5,678 bases of DNA from the NCBI GenBank assembly GCA_021807585.1, contig JAKBCQ010000223.1:1-5678 (forward strand). The letters run 5' to 3'. Below, piece by piece: positions 1 to 5,678 of the stretch. Each line of letters starts with the position of its first letter. Position 1 is the first letter of the stretch. This stretch comes from Planctomycetota bacterium (GTDB taxonomy: Bacteria; Planctomycetota; Planctomycetia; Isosphaerales; Isosphaeraceae). The notes beneath the pieces were generated by a model. That model saw nothing but the letters and a program-made list of their open reading frames with translations. It searched no databases and was not told the DNA's origin. A program made the position numbers and the translations under genes.

Positions 1-761
1 GTCGATAACGAGCCCCCTCGCGGGCTCGCCTCGACGACGACGACGCCGAGCGATATTCCCGAGATCAGCCGATTGCGCTGGGGGAACAAACCCGCACGCG
101 GTTCTTGATCAAGTCTTGATTCGCTGATTAATGCACCCGATGCCGTAATTTCGACGGCGAGGCCCTCGTTTTCGGGTGGGTAGATCGATTCCAGGCCGTT
201 GGCGAGAACGGCGATCGTGCGTCCGCCGGCCTTGAGCGCGCCGCGGTGAGCCGCGGTGTCGATGCCGCGAGCCAAGCCCGAAACGACGGTAAAACCGACC
301 CGAGCGAGCGAGGCGCCCAAACGTTCGGCGACTCGGACGCCATAAGGAGTTGAGCGCCGCGACCCGACAATCGCGATCGAAAGCGAATCAGCCGGGGTGA
401 GCGATCCTTTCATATAAAAGACCGGCGGAGGGTCGGGAATTTCGGCGAGGAGCTTGGGATAAGCGTCGCTTCCTTGAAAGATCGGCTGAACGCCGAGCCG
501 CGAACAGTGAGCAATCGCCTCATCAACCTCGGCGGGGGACGAAGCGACGATCCGTTCGGCGGTTTTCGAGCCGATTCCGTCGACGCGTCTCAGTTCGTCG
601 AGCGACGCCGTGAAGATGCGCGAAGGATCGCCGAATCGTTCCAAAAGCGAGTGCGCGGCGCGAGGCCCGACGCCGGGAATCAGGCTAAGTCTCAGCAGAT
701 TCCGCGCGTCGGGATCAAGAGTTAAAGTGGATAACGATTGTTCGCCTATGTTGGTAATAAT
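1..761 (-). CDS. dprA: DNA-processing protein DprA (partial; C-terminus beyond window)
   Basis: DprA (also called Smf) binds incoming single-stranded DNA in the cytoplasm during natural transformation and loads RecA on it. Reading the minus strand, the frame is open from about 761 to position 1. It begins with two helix-hairpin-helix-like stretches (LSLIPGVGPR, then VDGIGSKTAERI). The Rossmann-like DprA core follows, with family signatures IVGSR (371-357), SGLARGID (281-258), TIAVLANGLESIYPPEN, FPQRNRLIS (86-60) and GVVVVEAS. About 253 residues are visible; family members usually have about 300-380, so the end of the Rossmann domain and the usual C-terminal winged helix lie off the left edge. 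The start is unresolved: there is no ATG, GTG or TTG in frame between the upstream stop (near 911) and the conserved N-terminus. I placed it at ATT 761, which has AGG six bases upstream; ATA 749 and CTG 698 are alternatives, and the first canonical codon, TTG 644, would cut into the first helix-hairpin-helix. The upstream gene on the same strand ends about 40 bases away, suggesting co-transcription. The identity is firm; the start is not. Confidence 0.93.
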   Translation of the reverse strand, partial: MITNIGEQSLSTLTLDPDARNLLRLSLIPGVGPRAAHSLLERFGDPSRIFTASLDELRRVDGIGSKTAERIVASSPAEVDEAIAHCSRLGVQPIFQGSDAYPKLLAEIPDPPPVFYMKGSLTPADSLSIAIVGSRRSTPYGVRVAERLGASLARVGFTVVSGLARGIDTAAHRGALKAGGRTIAVLANGLESIYPPENEGLAVEITASGALISESRLDQEPRAGLFPQRNRLISGISLGVVVVEASPRGGSLS

Positions 762-801
762 TGTTAACCTATAATCAAGCCGGCGTTCGATAACCGAGCG
801 A

Positions 802-3588
802 TCACTCTTCGGGTTTTCCGCGTGTCGCCGCGACGGGCGCGAGGAGATTATCGAGCGGCGCGTAATCGTCGGTGAGGATGATGCCGCGGGATCGAACGGT
901 AAGCTCCTTCATGTGTTTATCACTATAGGGTTGGGTTTCGGTTTTGGTTTTGACCGGGCCGTCGCCGGGTTCGACGGGAAAGGCGATCGAGTAAAGCGCG
1001 GGATCGCCGGGACGCGCGCCGAGATCGTTGAGATCGAGCGGTTTTTTACACGCCGCGACGACGAACGTTTCGCGAATGCCCAGGCCCGGCCGCGAGTTCG
1101 TGCCGAAGACGTAGATGTGCGGGAACGTCAGTTTGGCGGTTTCAACCCAGGATCCCAGAAACCCGCCGAGCGACCGGGCGCGTTCGAGCGCCTGCTCGTT
1201 GGATTTGGCGTGCAAACGCACCTTGCGATTGTTCTTTTTATCGCCGTCTTCGTTTTTCAAATCGGCCTCGGCCTGAGCGTCCGATTCATAAACATCAATA
1301 ATGTTAATCATGTAGATGCCGTCGTCGTCGAGCATCTCGGCGATCTTGCGGTTGAATTCGAGAGTGGTGAGATGCCAGGGAACCGAGAAATCGTTGAAAG
1401 CGTCTCCGTAAATAACGTTGAACTTTTTCTTCTTATAATTGTTTTCAACGAACCGCCGCGCGTCCCCCCACGTCGTTTGAATCGGCGTATCGCGGGGAAG
1501 GCCGATCGCCAGGTGATTCGTCTCGGTGACCGAGCGATCGATCTCGGCGACCTCGGCCGACGCGTGCGGGTATTCGTTCAAAATGTAACGCGGGAACGTG
1601 TACGATCCCCCGCCCAAAAAGAGCGTTTTCAGCGGGAAATTCGTGATCGACGCGGCCTCTTTTCCGGTCCGTTCGGCGATCGAACGACGCGTTACCAAGG
1701 CGTAAATATGCTCATAATCATAATCAAGCCGCTCGGGATGATCAAGAATGCAATAGCCGTGAATCAAACTATCAAGCACAAGAACGCGCTTTTGTAAACC
1801 AAGAGGATCATACTCGTTTTCTACCTTGATGTAATAATATTTGCTTTCTTTGGCATAGGCGACCGCTCCATCTTTTTTGGCGTCGACTTCGCCGTGATTT
1901 TCTCGAATGCCCCAGGCGCGCCCCTGTTTTTCGAACCAAACTCCGGGTGCGAACGCGATGATGCACAAACCGAGCGGGATTCCCGCCCACGCCGCGTGCC
2001 ACGCCGTCCCCAAAAAGGTGGCGGCGAGCGCCATCGTCGCCGCGATCGTGAGCATCAAACCCTTTGTGCCAAGGATCTCGATCAGGTAAAAACCCGTGAG
2101 GAACGTTCCCAAGATGCTTCCCACCATTCCCCACGCGTACACCTGACCGATCGCCGTTCCGGTGCGCTTCGATCGCCGTACGCGATCGACCGCGAGCTTG
2201 GCGACGACCGGGCTCACCGTCCCCATGCCCACCGCGGGCAAAAAGAACATGATCGAAACGACTAAAAGCACCCGTGAAGGCCACGCAAGCGATAACGGCC
2301 AAATGAGAGCCCACGATAATGCGGAATCACGCTCCCACGCGAGGTCGATCTTCCAATGATCCATCACCCATTTCGTAAGACTTTCGGGTAAATTCGGCGG
2401 CGTTTCCCAGATCAACACCCAAATCACCAATATCGAGGCGACCAAAAACAACCAGCTCGCCTGCTTCTCGCTCCGAATATGATCGGCGATCTTTCCGCCC
2501 AAGTAATTACCCAGGCTCAGCCCCCCCAGCAACACGCCGATCACGCTCGTCCAGCCGTAAATGCTCGACCCCAAATGGCGCGTCACCATGCGTCCGGCGC
2601 CCATCTCGAGCGCCATGAAACCCATGCTGGCCAGAAACGAAAGGACCGCCAGATCGGCCAATCGCGGCTTCATTCCGTGATCCCAATCGGGGGTGTTGAA
2701 TTCATCGTCGGCCTTCGATCCCGCCGCTTGCTTGCCGTCGCTTTTGGCCGCGGTTTGATCGTCGGATGCTCCCAAGCGATCGGCGCCGTCGGCCGCGGGT
2801 ATCCGCGCCGAAGCGATCAAACGAACGACGCCCCACACACCAAGCGCGATCACGAGCGCCTGACCGATCGTCGAGACGATGTTGACCGAGACCGAATCGA
2901 GCCGGATCGCAGGGAGCGAATGCCGGGCGCTCGTGAGCTCAAGAGTCGCTCCGATGAGCGTCGTTACGCACGCGGCGATCGCGAGCGACTTGCCGATCTT
3001 GCCCGAAAGGAGCGCGGTCGCAAGCGCGGCGAGCCACGCGGCGACATACATCACGATCAGCGTGTTCGTCGCCTGATAAATCAAAATGAAGCCCGCGAGG
3101 AACGTCCCCGTGATCGACCCGACCGCTCCCCAAAAGTAAACGTCGCCGATCGCGCTCCCCGATTTCCTCGCCTGCTCGACCGCCATCTTGGCGACCACGG
3201 GGCTAATCATCCCCAAGAAAGTTGTGGGGGCGAGAAAATCGAGCGTCACCACCAAAAGCGTGCGCAAATCCCAGGGCAAAGAATCAAGCCCCGGCAGCTT
3301 GCCGATATACGCGTTAACCCATAAGCATCCGATTGTAAGAGCCGAGCCGATCGCGTAAAGCGGGCCGAGCGCGCTTTTAGGACCGACGCGATCCCCCAAT
3401 CGTCCTCCCAAAACGTTACCCAGGCAGATTCCCGCAAGCATCACGCCAATGACGCACGTCCAAACCGTCAGCGACGCGCCGACGTGTCGCGCGACGAGCC
3501 GGCTCGCGACAAGTTCGAGAACCATGATGCTCATGCTGCTGAAAAACGCGAGCGAATACGGGGCGAGTCGTTGAATAAGCCGGTTCAT
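802..3588 (-). CDS. Fused membrane (MFS-like, duplicated) / spermidine-synthase-like protein
   Basis: This 928-residue inner-membrane protein has three parts. Residues about 10-193 and 313-527 are two copies of the same multi-helix membrane module: VIGVMLAGICLGNVLGGR (46-63) matches VIGVLLGGLSLGNYLGGK (349-366), and SPVVAKMAV (129-137) matches SPVVAKLAV (459-467). Extra hydrophobic segments follow copy 1, then a hydrophilic Ala/Asp/Lys linker (about 261-308). From about residue 583 there is a soluble aminopropyltransferase-like Rossmann domain, with the nucleotide-binding loop LFLGGGSYTFPR (656-667), acidic AEIDRS (681-686), GDARRF (708-713), GDAFND (728-733) and the near-terminal TDDYAPLDNL (906-915). 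This architecture fits proteins annotated as fused MFS/spermidine synthase or spermidine synthase with an N-terminal membrane domain. The substrate is unknown: the active-site acids do not line up cleanly with polyamine-making enzymes, so true spermidine synthesis is unproven. The ATG at 3588 is chosen because GGAGAG lies nine bases upstream and hydrophobic sequence begins at once; an in-frame ATG at 3819 would add 77 polar residues with no homology signal. dprA lies just downstream. Confidence 0.88.
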   Translation of the reverse strand: MNRLIQRLAPYSLAFFSSMSIMVLELVASRLVARHVGASLTVWTCVIGVMLAGICLGNVLGGRLGDRVGPKSALGPLYAIGSALTIGCLWVNAYIGKLPGLDSLPWDLRTLLVVTLDFLAPTTFLGMISPVVAKMAVEQARKSGSAIGDVYFWGAVGSITGTFLAGFILIYQATNTLIVMYVAAWLAALATALLSGKIGKSLAIAACVTTLIGATLELTSARHSLPAIRLDSVSVNIVSTIGQALVIALGVWGVVRLIASARIPAADGADRLGASDDQTAAKSDGKQAAGSKADDEFNTPDWDHGMKPRLADLAVLSFLASMGFMALEMGAGRMVTRHLGSSIYGWTSVIGVLLGGLSLGNYLGGKIADHIRSEKQASWLFLVASILVIWVLIWETPPNLPESLTKWVMDHWKIDLAWERDSALSWALIWPLSLAWPSRVLLVVSIMFFLPAVGMGTVSPVVAKLAVDRVRRSKRTGTAIGQVYAWGMVGSILGTFLTGFYLIEILGTKGLMLTIAATMALAATFLGTAWHAAWAGIPLGLCIIAFAPGVWFEKQGRAWGIRENHGEVDAKKDGAVAYAKESKYYYIKVENEYDPLGLQKRVLVLDSLIHGYCILDHPERLDYDYEHIYALVTRRSIAERTGKEAASITNFPLKTLFLGGGSYTFPRYILNEYPHASAEVAEIDRSVTETNHLAIGLPRDTPIQTTWGDARRFVENNYKKKKFNVIYGDAFNDFSVPWHLTTLEFNRKIAEMLDDDGIYMINIIDVYESDAQAEADLKNEDGDKKNNRKVRLHAKSNEQALERARSLGGFLGSWVETAKLTFPHIYVFGTNSRPGLGIRETFVVAACKKPLDLNDLGARPGDPALYSIAFPVEPGDGPVKTKTETQPYSDKHMKELTVRSRGIILTDDYAPLDNLLAPVAATRGKPEE
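2008..2652 (-). repeat. Membrane module, copy 2 (protein-level internal duplication)
   Basis: Second copy, residues about 313-527 of the fused protein, with LEMGAGRMVTRHLG, VIGVLLGGLSLGNYLGGK, SPVVAKLAV and WGMVGSILGTFLTGF. It is longer than copy 1 because of an insertion between its halves (about residues 395-440, Trp-rich, containing ETPPNLPESLTKWVMDHWK). One more hydrophobic segment (about 534-552) follows before the soluble domain. Confidence 0.85.
3010..3558 (-). repeat. Membrane module, copy 1 (protein-level internal duplication)
   Basis: First copy of the duplicated membrane module of the fused protein, residues about 10-193. Hallmarks are LELVASRLVARHVG, VIGVMLAGICLGNVLGGR, SPVVAKMAV and WGAVGSITGTFLAGF. 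Each has a counterpart in the same order about 303-333 residues later. The likeness is at protein level; the DNA has diverged. Confidence 0.85.
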
Positions 3589-3597
3589 TACGGTGAG

Positions 3598-3603
3598 CTC
3601 TCC
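3598..3603 (-). promoter_or_regulatory. Ribosome binding site that sets the start of the fused protein
   Basis: On the minus strand GGAGAG sits nine bases before the ATG at 3588. It favours this start over the in-frame ATG at 3819, which would add a polar 77-residue extension. Confidence 0.6.
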
Positions 3604-3927
3604 ACAAAGCTGGTGTGACGATTCGACGGCGAGGCGAGTTGGCGAGACGACCCGCGGGCTCGGCGAAATCTCAAAATTATCGGATGTCCGCTCGACGAAC
3701 AACCGGCTACTCCCCCGATCACCCGACCGACTCGATAAATTCTCGTTGAGGATCTTTCCACACACGAAGTTTCCTTCGGTCAACATCACCCTTCGATCGC
3801 ATTTGACGTCCCTCCGCACGCGACCTAGCGTTCTTAAAGGAATCTTGATTCAACGCCGAATCGCCACAGTCGCGGCCGATCCGCGATTCGATCGTCTAAA
3901 TCGATCAATGCGGATGATTCCACTCCT

Positions 3928-3939
3928 TGATGATCATCA
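3928..3939. promoter_or_regulatory. Perfect 12-bp palindrome, possible operator
   Basis: TGATGATCATCA is its own reverse complement and lies 18 bases before the ATG at 3958, just upstream of the ribosome binding site. The position suits a repressor site, but no regulator is known and a chance palindrome is possible. Confidence 0.25.
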
Positions 3940-3944
3940 CATGC

Positions 3945-3948
3945 GGAG
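3945..3948 (+). promoter_or_regulatory. Ribosome binding site of the small membrane protein
   Basis: GGAG lies nine bases before the ATG at 3958, in otherwise AT-rich sequence (TTATTAAAA). It supports this start. Confidence 0.5.
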
Positions 3949-3957
3949 TTATTAAAA

Positions 3958-4503
3958 ATGATTCAGATCATTTCTCGAATTAAACGCCGCGATTGGATCG
4001 TCGTCGGCCTGGGAATGATGATCACGGCCGCGACTCTCTTCTCGGGGTCGCTCGCCGCCGTTGGAATCCTGCTCCTCCTGGCGACTCCCGTTTTGGGCTT
4101 TTTGCTGGGAGGACGCGTCTCGGGACGCGGACCGATCGTCGCGTGCATCGTCCTGGCGCTCGGCGGAGCGCTGATGCGGTCCGAACCGTCGACGGGCGGA
4201 TCAGCCGTCGCCGGTCAATTGCTTCTTTTAGCGGGGATGGCGACCGCGGCGCTCATCGGCGGGAGCTTTGCCGAAACAATGGCGCCCGCTTCGATCGACG
4301 CCGCTCCCGCCGGACGACGCTGGGTGACCGTCGTGATCGAAACCGAAACGCCTCCCGATATTTCGGGTAAACCCGTACGCCCGACCGTCGCCCCTCGCAG
4401 CGACCCCGAACGCCGCAGCCTGTTCCGTCGCGCCGGCGGTCGAATCAAACGATATCAGCAAATTGATTCAACACAACCCGAAAAAACGAACGCCGACGCC
4501 TGA
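3958..4503 (+). CDS. Hypothetical membrane protein, about four transmembrane segments
   Basis: I do not recognise this 181-residue protein. A basic N-terminus (KRRD at 9-12) is followed by hydrophobic segments at about residues 13-29, 31-50, 58-73 and 82-102. The remainder, about 103-181, is soluble and rich in Arg and Pro, including ERRSLFRRAGGRIKRY (151-166). With an even number of crossings and basic residues at both ends, both termini probably face the cytoplasm. The start is supported by GGAG nine bases upstream of the ATG at 3958. Codon choice, with G or C often in third position, resembles the neighbouring genes, which argues for a real gene. The methyltransferase gene follows on the same strand after a 216-base gap, so co-transcription is possible but not shown. 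No catalytic motif is visible and I assign no function. Confidence 0.7.
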   Translation: MIQIISRIKRRDWIVVGLGMMITAATLFSGSLAAVGILLLLATPVLGFLLGGRVSGRGPIVACIVLALGGALMRSEPSTGGSAVAGQLLLLAGMATAALIGGSFAETMAPASIDAAPAGRRWVTVVIETETPPDISGKPVRPTVAPRSDPERRSLFRRAGGRIKRYQQIDSTQPEKTNADA

Positions 4504-4561
4504 TCGGACCAAAAGCCGACGATCGATTCACCCGAGCCTGGAACGTTCGATCCACCGCGAT

Positions 4562-4578
4562 TGAGCGCTTTCCGCTCA
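4562..4578 (+). other. Small perfect hairpin after the small membrane protein gene
   Basis: TGAGCG and CGCTCA form a perfect 6-bp stem around a 5-base loop (CTTTC), about 60 bases after the stop codon at 4503. No run of T follows, so it is at best a weak or factor-dependent terminator, and it may be chance. Confidence 0.25.
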
Positions 4579-4603
4579 GGCCCGCGACGAAGTGCAAGGC
4601 GGT

Positions 4604-4633
4604 TTGACGCCCCGCGCTTCTCGCGGTTACGAT
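4604..4633 (+). promoter_or_regulatory. Possible sigma-70-type promoter before the methyltransferase
   Basis: TTGACG (4604-4609) matches five of six bases of the -35 consensus. TACGAT (4628-4633) matches four of six of the -10 consensus after an 18-base spacer. This would give a leader of roughly 80 bases before the ATG at 4720. The match is modest, and promoter rules for this lineage are uncertain. Confidence 0.3.
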
Positions 4634-4710
4634 CACGACGAAACGCGATCGACGCTCGGCGGAAAAACGAATCGATCGCGATCAAATGCTTTTCATCGGC
4701 CGCTCCAGGG

Positions 4711-4715
4711 AAGGA
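4711..4715 (+). promoter_or_regulatory. Ribosome binding site that sets the methyltransferase start
   Basis: AAGGA, within GGGAAGGA, ends four bases before the ATG at 4720. It decides between that start, an in-frame ATG at 4738 and an upstream start at 4561 that would add 53 Arg-rich residues. Confidence 0.6.
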
Positions 4716-4719
4716 ATCC

Positions 4720-5481
4720 ATGTTTGTTCGCGTGAATATGTCGGATAATTATCGAACGTTATGGGAGCGACATTGGTGGTGGCGTTCGCGCGAGTTTTTG
4801 CTCCGAGGCGAGATCGAGCGAACGGCTCGCCAAGGGACGATCAAGCGGATCCTTGATGTCGGCTGCGGAGACGGGCTCTTTTTTGATTTCCTCGGCCGTT
4901 TCGGCGCGGTCGCGGGAATCGAGGCCGACGAGCGGAGGGTGAACGATCCTCTCAGGCGCGATCAAATTCGCGTGATGGCGATCGACCGAGAATTTCAGAC
5001 CGAGGAACCGTACGACCTGATCGTCATGCTCGACGTTCTTGAACATATTGAAGACGACATTGGCGTTCTTAGCGCGCTCCGACGTTCGCTCACCCCCGGG
5101 GGACGCATTCTATTGACGGTTCCCGCGCTGCCGATCCTTTGGAGTCGCCACGACGAAGCCAACGGCCACTTCCGCCGTTACACCAAACCGACGCTTCGCG
5201 CGGCGCTGATTCGCGCCGGATTTCAAATCAAAAAAGTACAATACTTTTTCTTTTGGACGATCGCGCCGATGCTGCTGAGAAGGCTCGTCAGCCCTTCGGG
5301 CAAAGGCCGAGCCGCCGTCGAAGATTACGCCGTCGCCGTTCCTCCCGTTCCGATCAATCAGACGCTGAAAATGATTAGCAATTGTGAGCATGTGTTGGGG
5401 CGAATCCTGCCGACTCCGATCGGCGGATCGATCCTGGCGATCGCGGTCAATTCCGCGGATTCAGCCGATATCGGATCTTGA
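4720..5481 (+). CDS. Class I SAM-dependent methyltransferase
   Basis: This 253-residue cytosolic protein has the class I methyltransferase fold, which transfers a methyl group from S-adenosylmethionine to an unidentified acceptor. The N-terminus carries the Trp-rich motif WERHWWWRSREFLL (about 15-28), common before the Rossmann fold in this subgroup. Motif I is ILDVGCGDG (44-52), the acidic end of strand 2 is GIEAD (66-70), and strand 4 is YDLIVMLDVLEHIEDD (98-113). LTPGGRILLTVPA (124-136) follows, then LWSRHDEANGHFRRYTK (140-156), a subgroup signature. A hydrophobic stretch, FFFWTIAPMLL (about 176-186), may touch the membrane or a lipid acceptor. The core is complete, with no missing SAM-binding residues. 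From general knowledge, relatives with the HD...GH.RRY motif often sit near glycosyltransferase or polysaccharide genes; none is in this window, so the substrate stays open. The start at 4720 rests on a strong ribosome binding site. The gene follows a small membrane protein on the same strand. Confidence 0.88.
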   Translation: MFVRVNMSDNYRTLWERHWWWRSREFLLRGEIERTARQGTIKRILDVGCGDGLFFDFLGRFGAVAGIEADERRVNDPLRRDQIRVMAIDREFQTEEPYDLIVMLDVLEHIEDDIGVLSALRRSLTPGGRILLTVPALPILWSRHDEANGHFRRYTKPTLRAALIRAGFQIKKVQYFFFWTIAPMLLRRLVSPSGKGRAAVEDYAVAVPPVPINQTLKMISNCEHVLGRILPTPIGGSILAIAVNSADSADIGS

Positions 5482-5531
5482 ACGGCTTGACGCACTTGAA
5501 GAACTGCTCCCTGACAAGCACCCCTCCCCGG

Positions 5532-5553
5532 CCCTCCCCGCAAGCGGAGAGGG
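5532..5553 (+). repeat. GC-rich palindromic repeat, copy 1
   Basis: CCCTCCCCGC and GCGGAGAGGG form a 10-bp stem with one mismatch around AA. The preceding CCCCTCCCCGG is part of the same pyrimidine-rich block. It resembles the scattered extragenic palindromes with a CCCCGCAAGCGG core that I recall from many bacterial genomes. No T run follows, so it is not a classical terminator, although its place 50 bases after a stop codon would suit transcript-end formation. Confidence 0.55.
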
Positions 5554-5593
5554 AGGAATATAATCAAGTGAGAATAATGATTGTTATCCTTCC

Positions 5594-5607
5594 CCCCGCT
5601 TGCGGGG
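5594..5607 (-). repeat. GC-rich palindromic repeat, copy 2 (inverted)
   Basis: CCCCGCTTGCGGGG can form a 5-bp stem with a CTTG loop. Its last 12 bases (5596-5607) are the exact reverse complement of 5536-5547 in copy 1, and on the minus strand the purine-rich flank (GGGGAAGGATAA) also resembles copy 1's flank (AGAGGGAGGAATA). The two therefore look like inverted copies of one element. Confidence 0.5.
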
Positions 5608-5678
5608 CATTGGTATGGACACAATTCTGTGACTTGGTAACTTTCGTCAGAATGGATTTCATCTTGGCGGCTTGGATC

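Larger units (their letters stand above)
3589..3957. other. Divergent intergenic region
   Basis: This 369-base stretch separates two divergently oriented genes and should hold both promoters. I found no convincing -35/-10 pair in either direction. It contains the fused gene's ribosome binding site at its left end, a perfect 12-bp palindrome at 3928-3939, and GGAG at 3945-3948 before the plus-strand gene. Reading frames cross it on both strands, but their products are Ser/Arg-rich with no recognisable domain, so I treat it as non-coding. Confidence 0.6.
5482..5678. other. Non-coding region after the methyltransferase
   Basis: No convincing gene lies here. The stretch holds a pyrimidine-rich GC segment, two inverted copies of a palindromic repeat, and an AT-richer spacer between them. 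A 34-codon frame from ATG 5577 is open to the window edge but runs through the repeat and has no recognisable content. Confidence 0.55.

Noticed and set aside
474..725. Plus-strand frame of 83 codons
   Set aside because: Antisense to the N-terminal domain of dprA, which has the clear homology.
727..734. DnaA-box-like TTATCCAC on the minus strand
   Set aside because: A single partial match formed by ordinary codons (TTA TCC AC) near the dprA start; no cluster and no origin genes.
913..1797. Long plus-strand frame of 294 codons
   Set aside because: Antisense to the synthase-like domain, which carries clear family motifs; the antisense product is Arg/Val/Asp-rich shadow sequence.
2479..3324. 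Long plus-strand frame of 281 codons
   Set aside because: Antisense to the duplicated membrane module; the product is dominated by Arg, Asp and His, as expected of a shadow frame in GC-rich DNA.
3589..3819. 77-residue N-terminal extension of the fused protein
   Set aside because: Polar and without recognisable content; the ATG at 3588 has a good ribosome binding site and is followed at once by membrane sequence.
3593..3955. Plus-strand frame of 120 codons ending two bases before the small membrane protein gene
   Set aside because: Ser/Arg-rich product with no domain; it covers the divergent promoter region and overlaps the fused gene's ribosome binding site. Tight spacing alone is not enough.
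4561..4719. 53-residue N-terminal extension of the methyltransferase
   Set aside because: Arg-rich and low in information, lacking family motifs; GGGAAGGA before the ATG at 4720 marks the start.
5577..5678. Short plus-strand frame open to the right edge
   Set aside because: Runs through the palindromic repeat, has no ribosome binding site and encodes nothing recognisable in 34 codons.

Overview
The window is bacterial chromosomal DNA of moderately high GC. Dense coding on both strands, a fused membrane/spermidine-synthase-like protein and the general protein style suggest a planctomycete or a relative. This is an inference from protein style; there is no rRNA or other marker to confirm it. 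The hexamer CGATCG is strikingly common throughout.

Layout. (1) Positions 1 to about 761, minus strand: the first two thirds of dprA, the DNA-processing protein that loads RecA on incoming single strands. It runs off the left edge, and its frame has no ATG, GTG or TTG upstream of the conserved N-terminal domain. (2) Positions 802-3588, minus strand: a 928-residue protein with two tandem copies of a multi-helix membrane module followed by a soluble spermidine-synthase-like Rossmann domain. dprA lies just downstream on the same strand, so the two may be co-transcribed. (3) Positions 3589-3957: a divergent intergenic region with a perfect 12-bp palindrome close to the next gene. (4) Positions 3958-4503, plus strand: a small, unrecognised protein with about four transmembrane segments and a basic soluble tail. 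(5) Positions 4504-4719: a gap holding a small hairpin and one promoter-like sequence. (6) Positions 4720-5481, plus strand: a class I SAM-dependent methyltransferase of the type with an N-terminal HWW..R motif and a central HDEANGHFRRY motif. (7) Positions 5482-5678: non-coding sequence with two inverted copies of a GC-rich palindromic repeat.

No defence system, CRISPR array, RNA gene, insertion sequence or prophage is visible. The genes do not form an obvious pathway. The points most worth a second look are the duplicated membrane half of the fused protein and its uncertain catalytic acids, the missing canonical dprA start, the excess of CGATCG, and the repeat pair at the right end.
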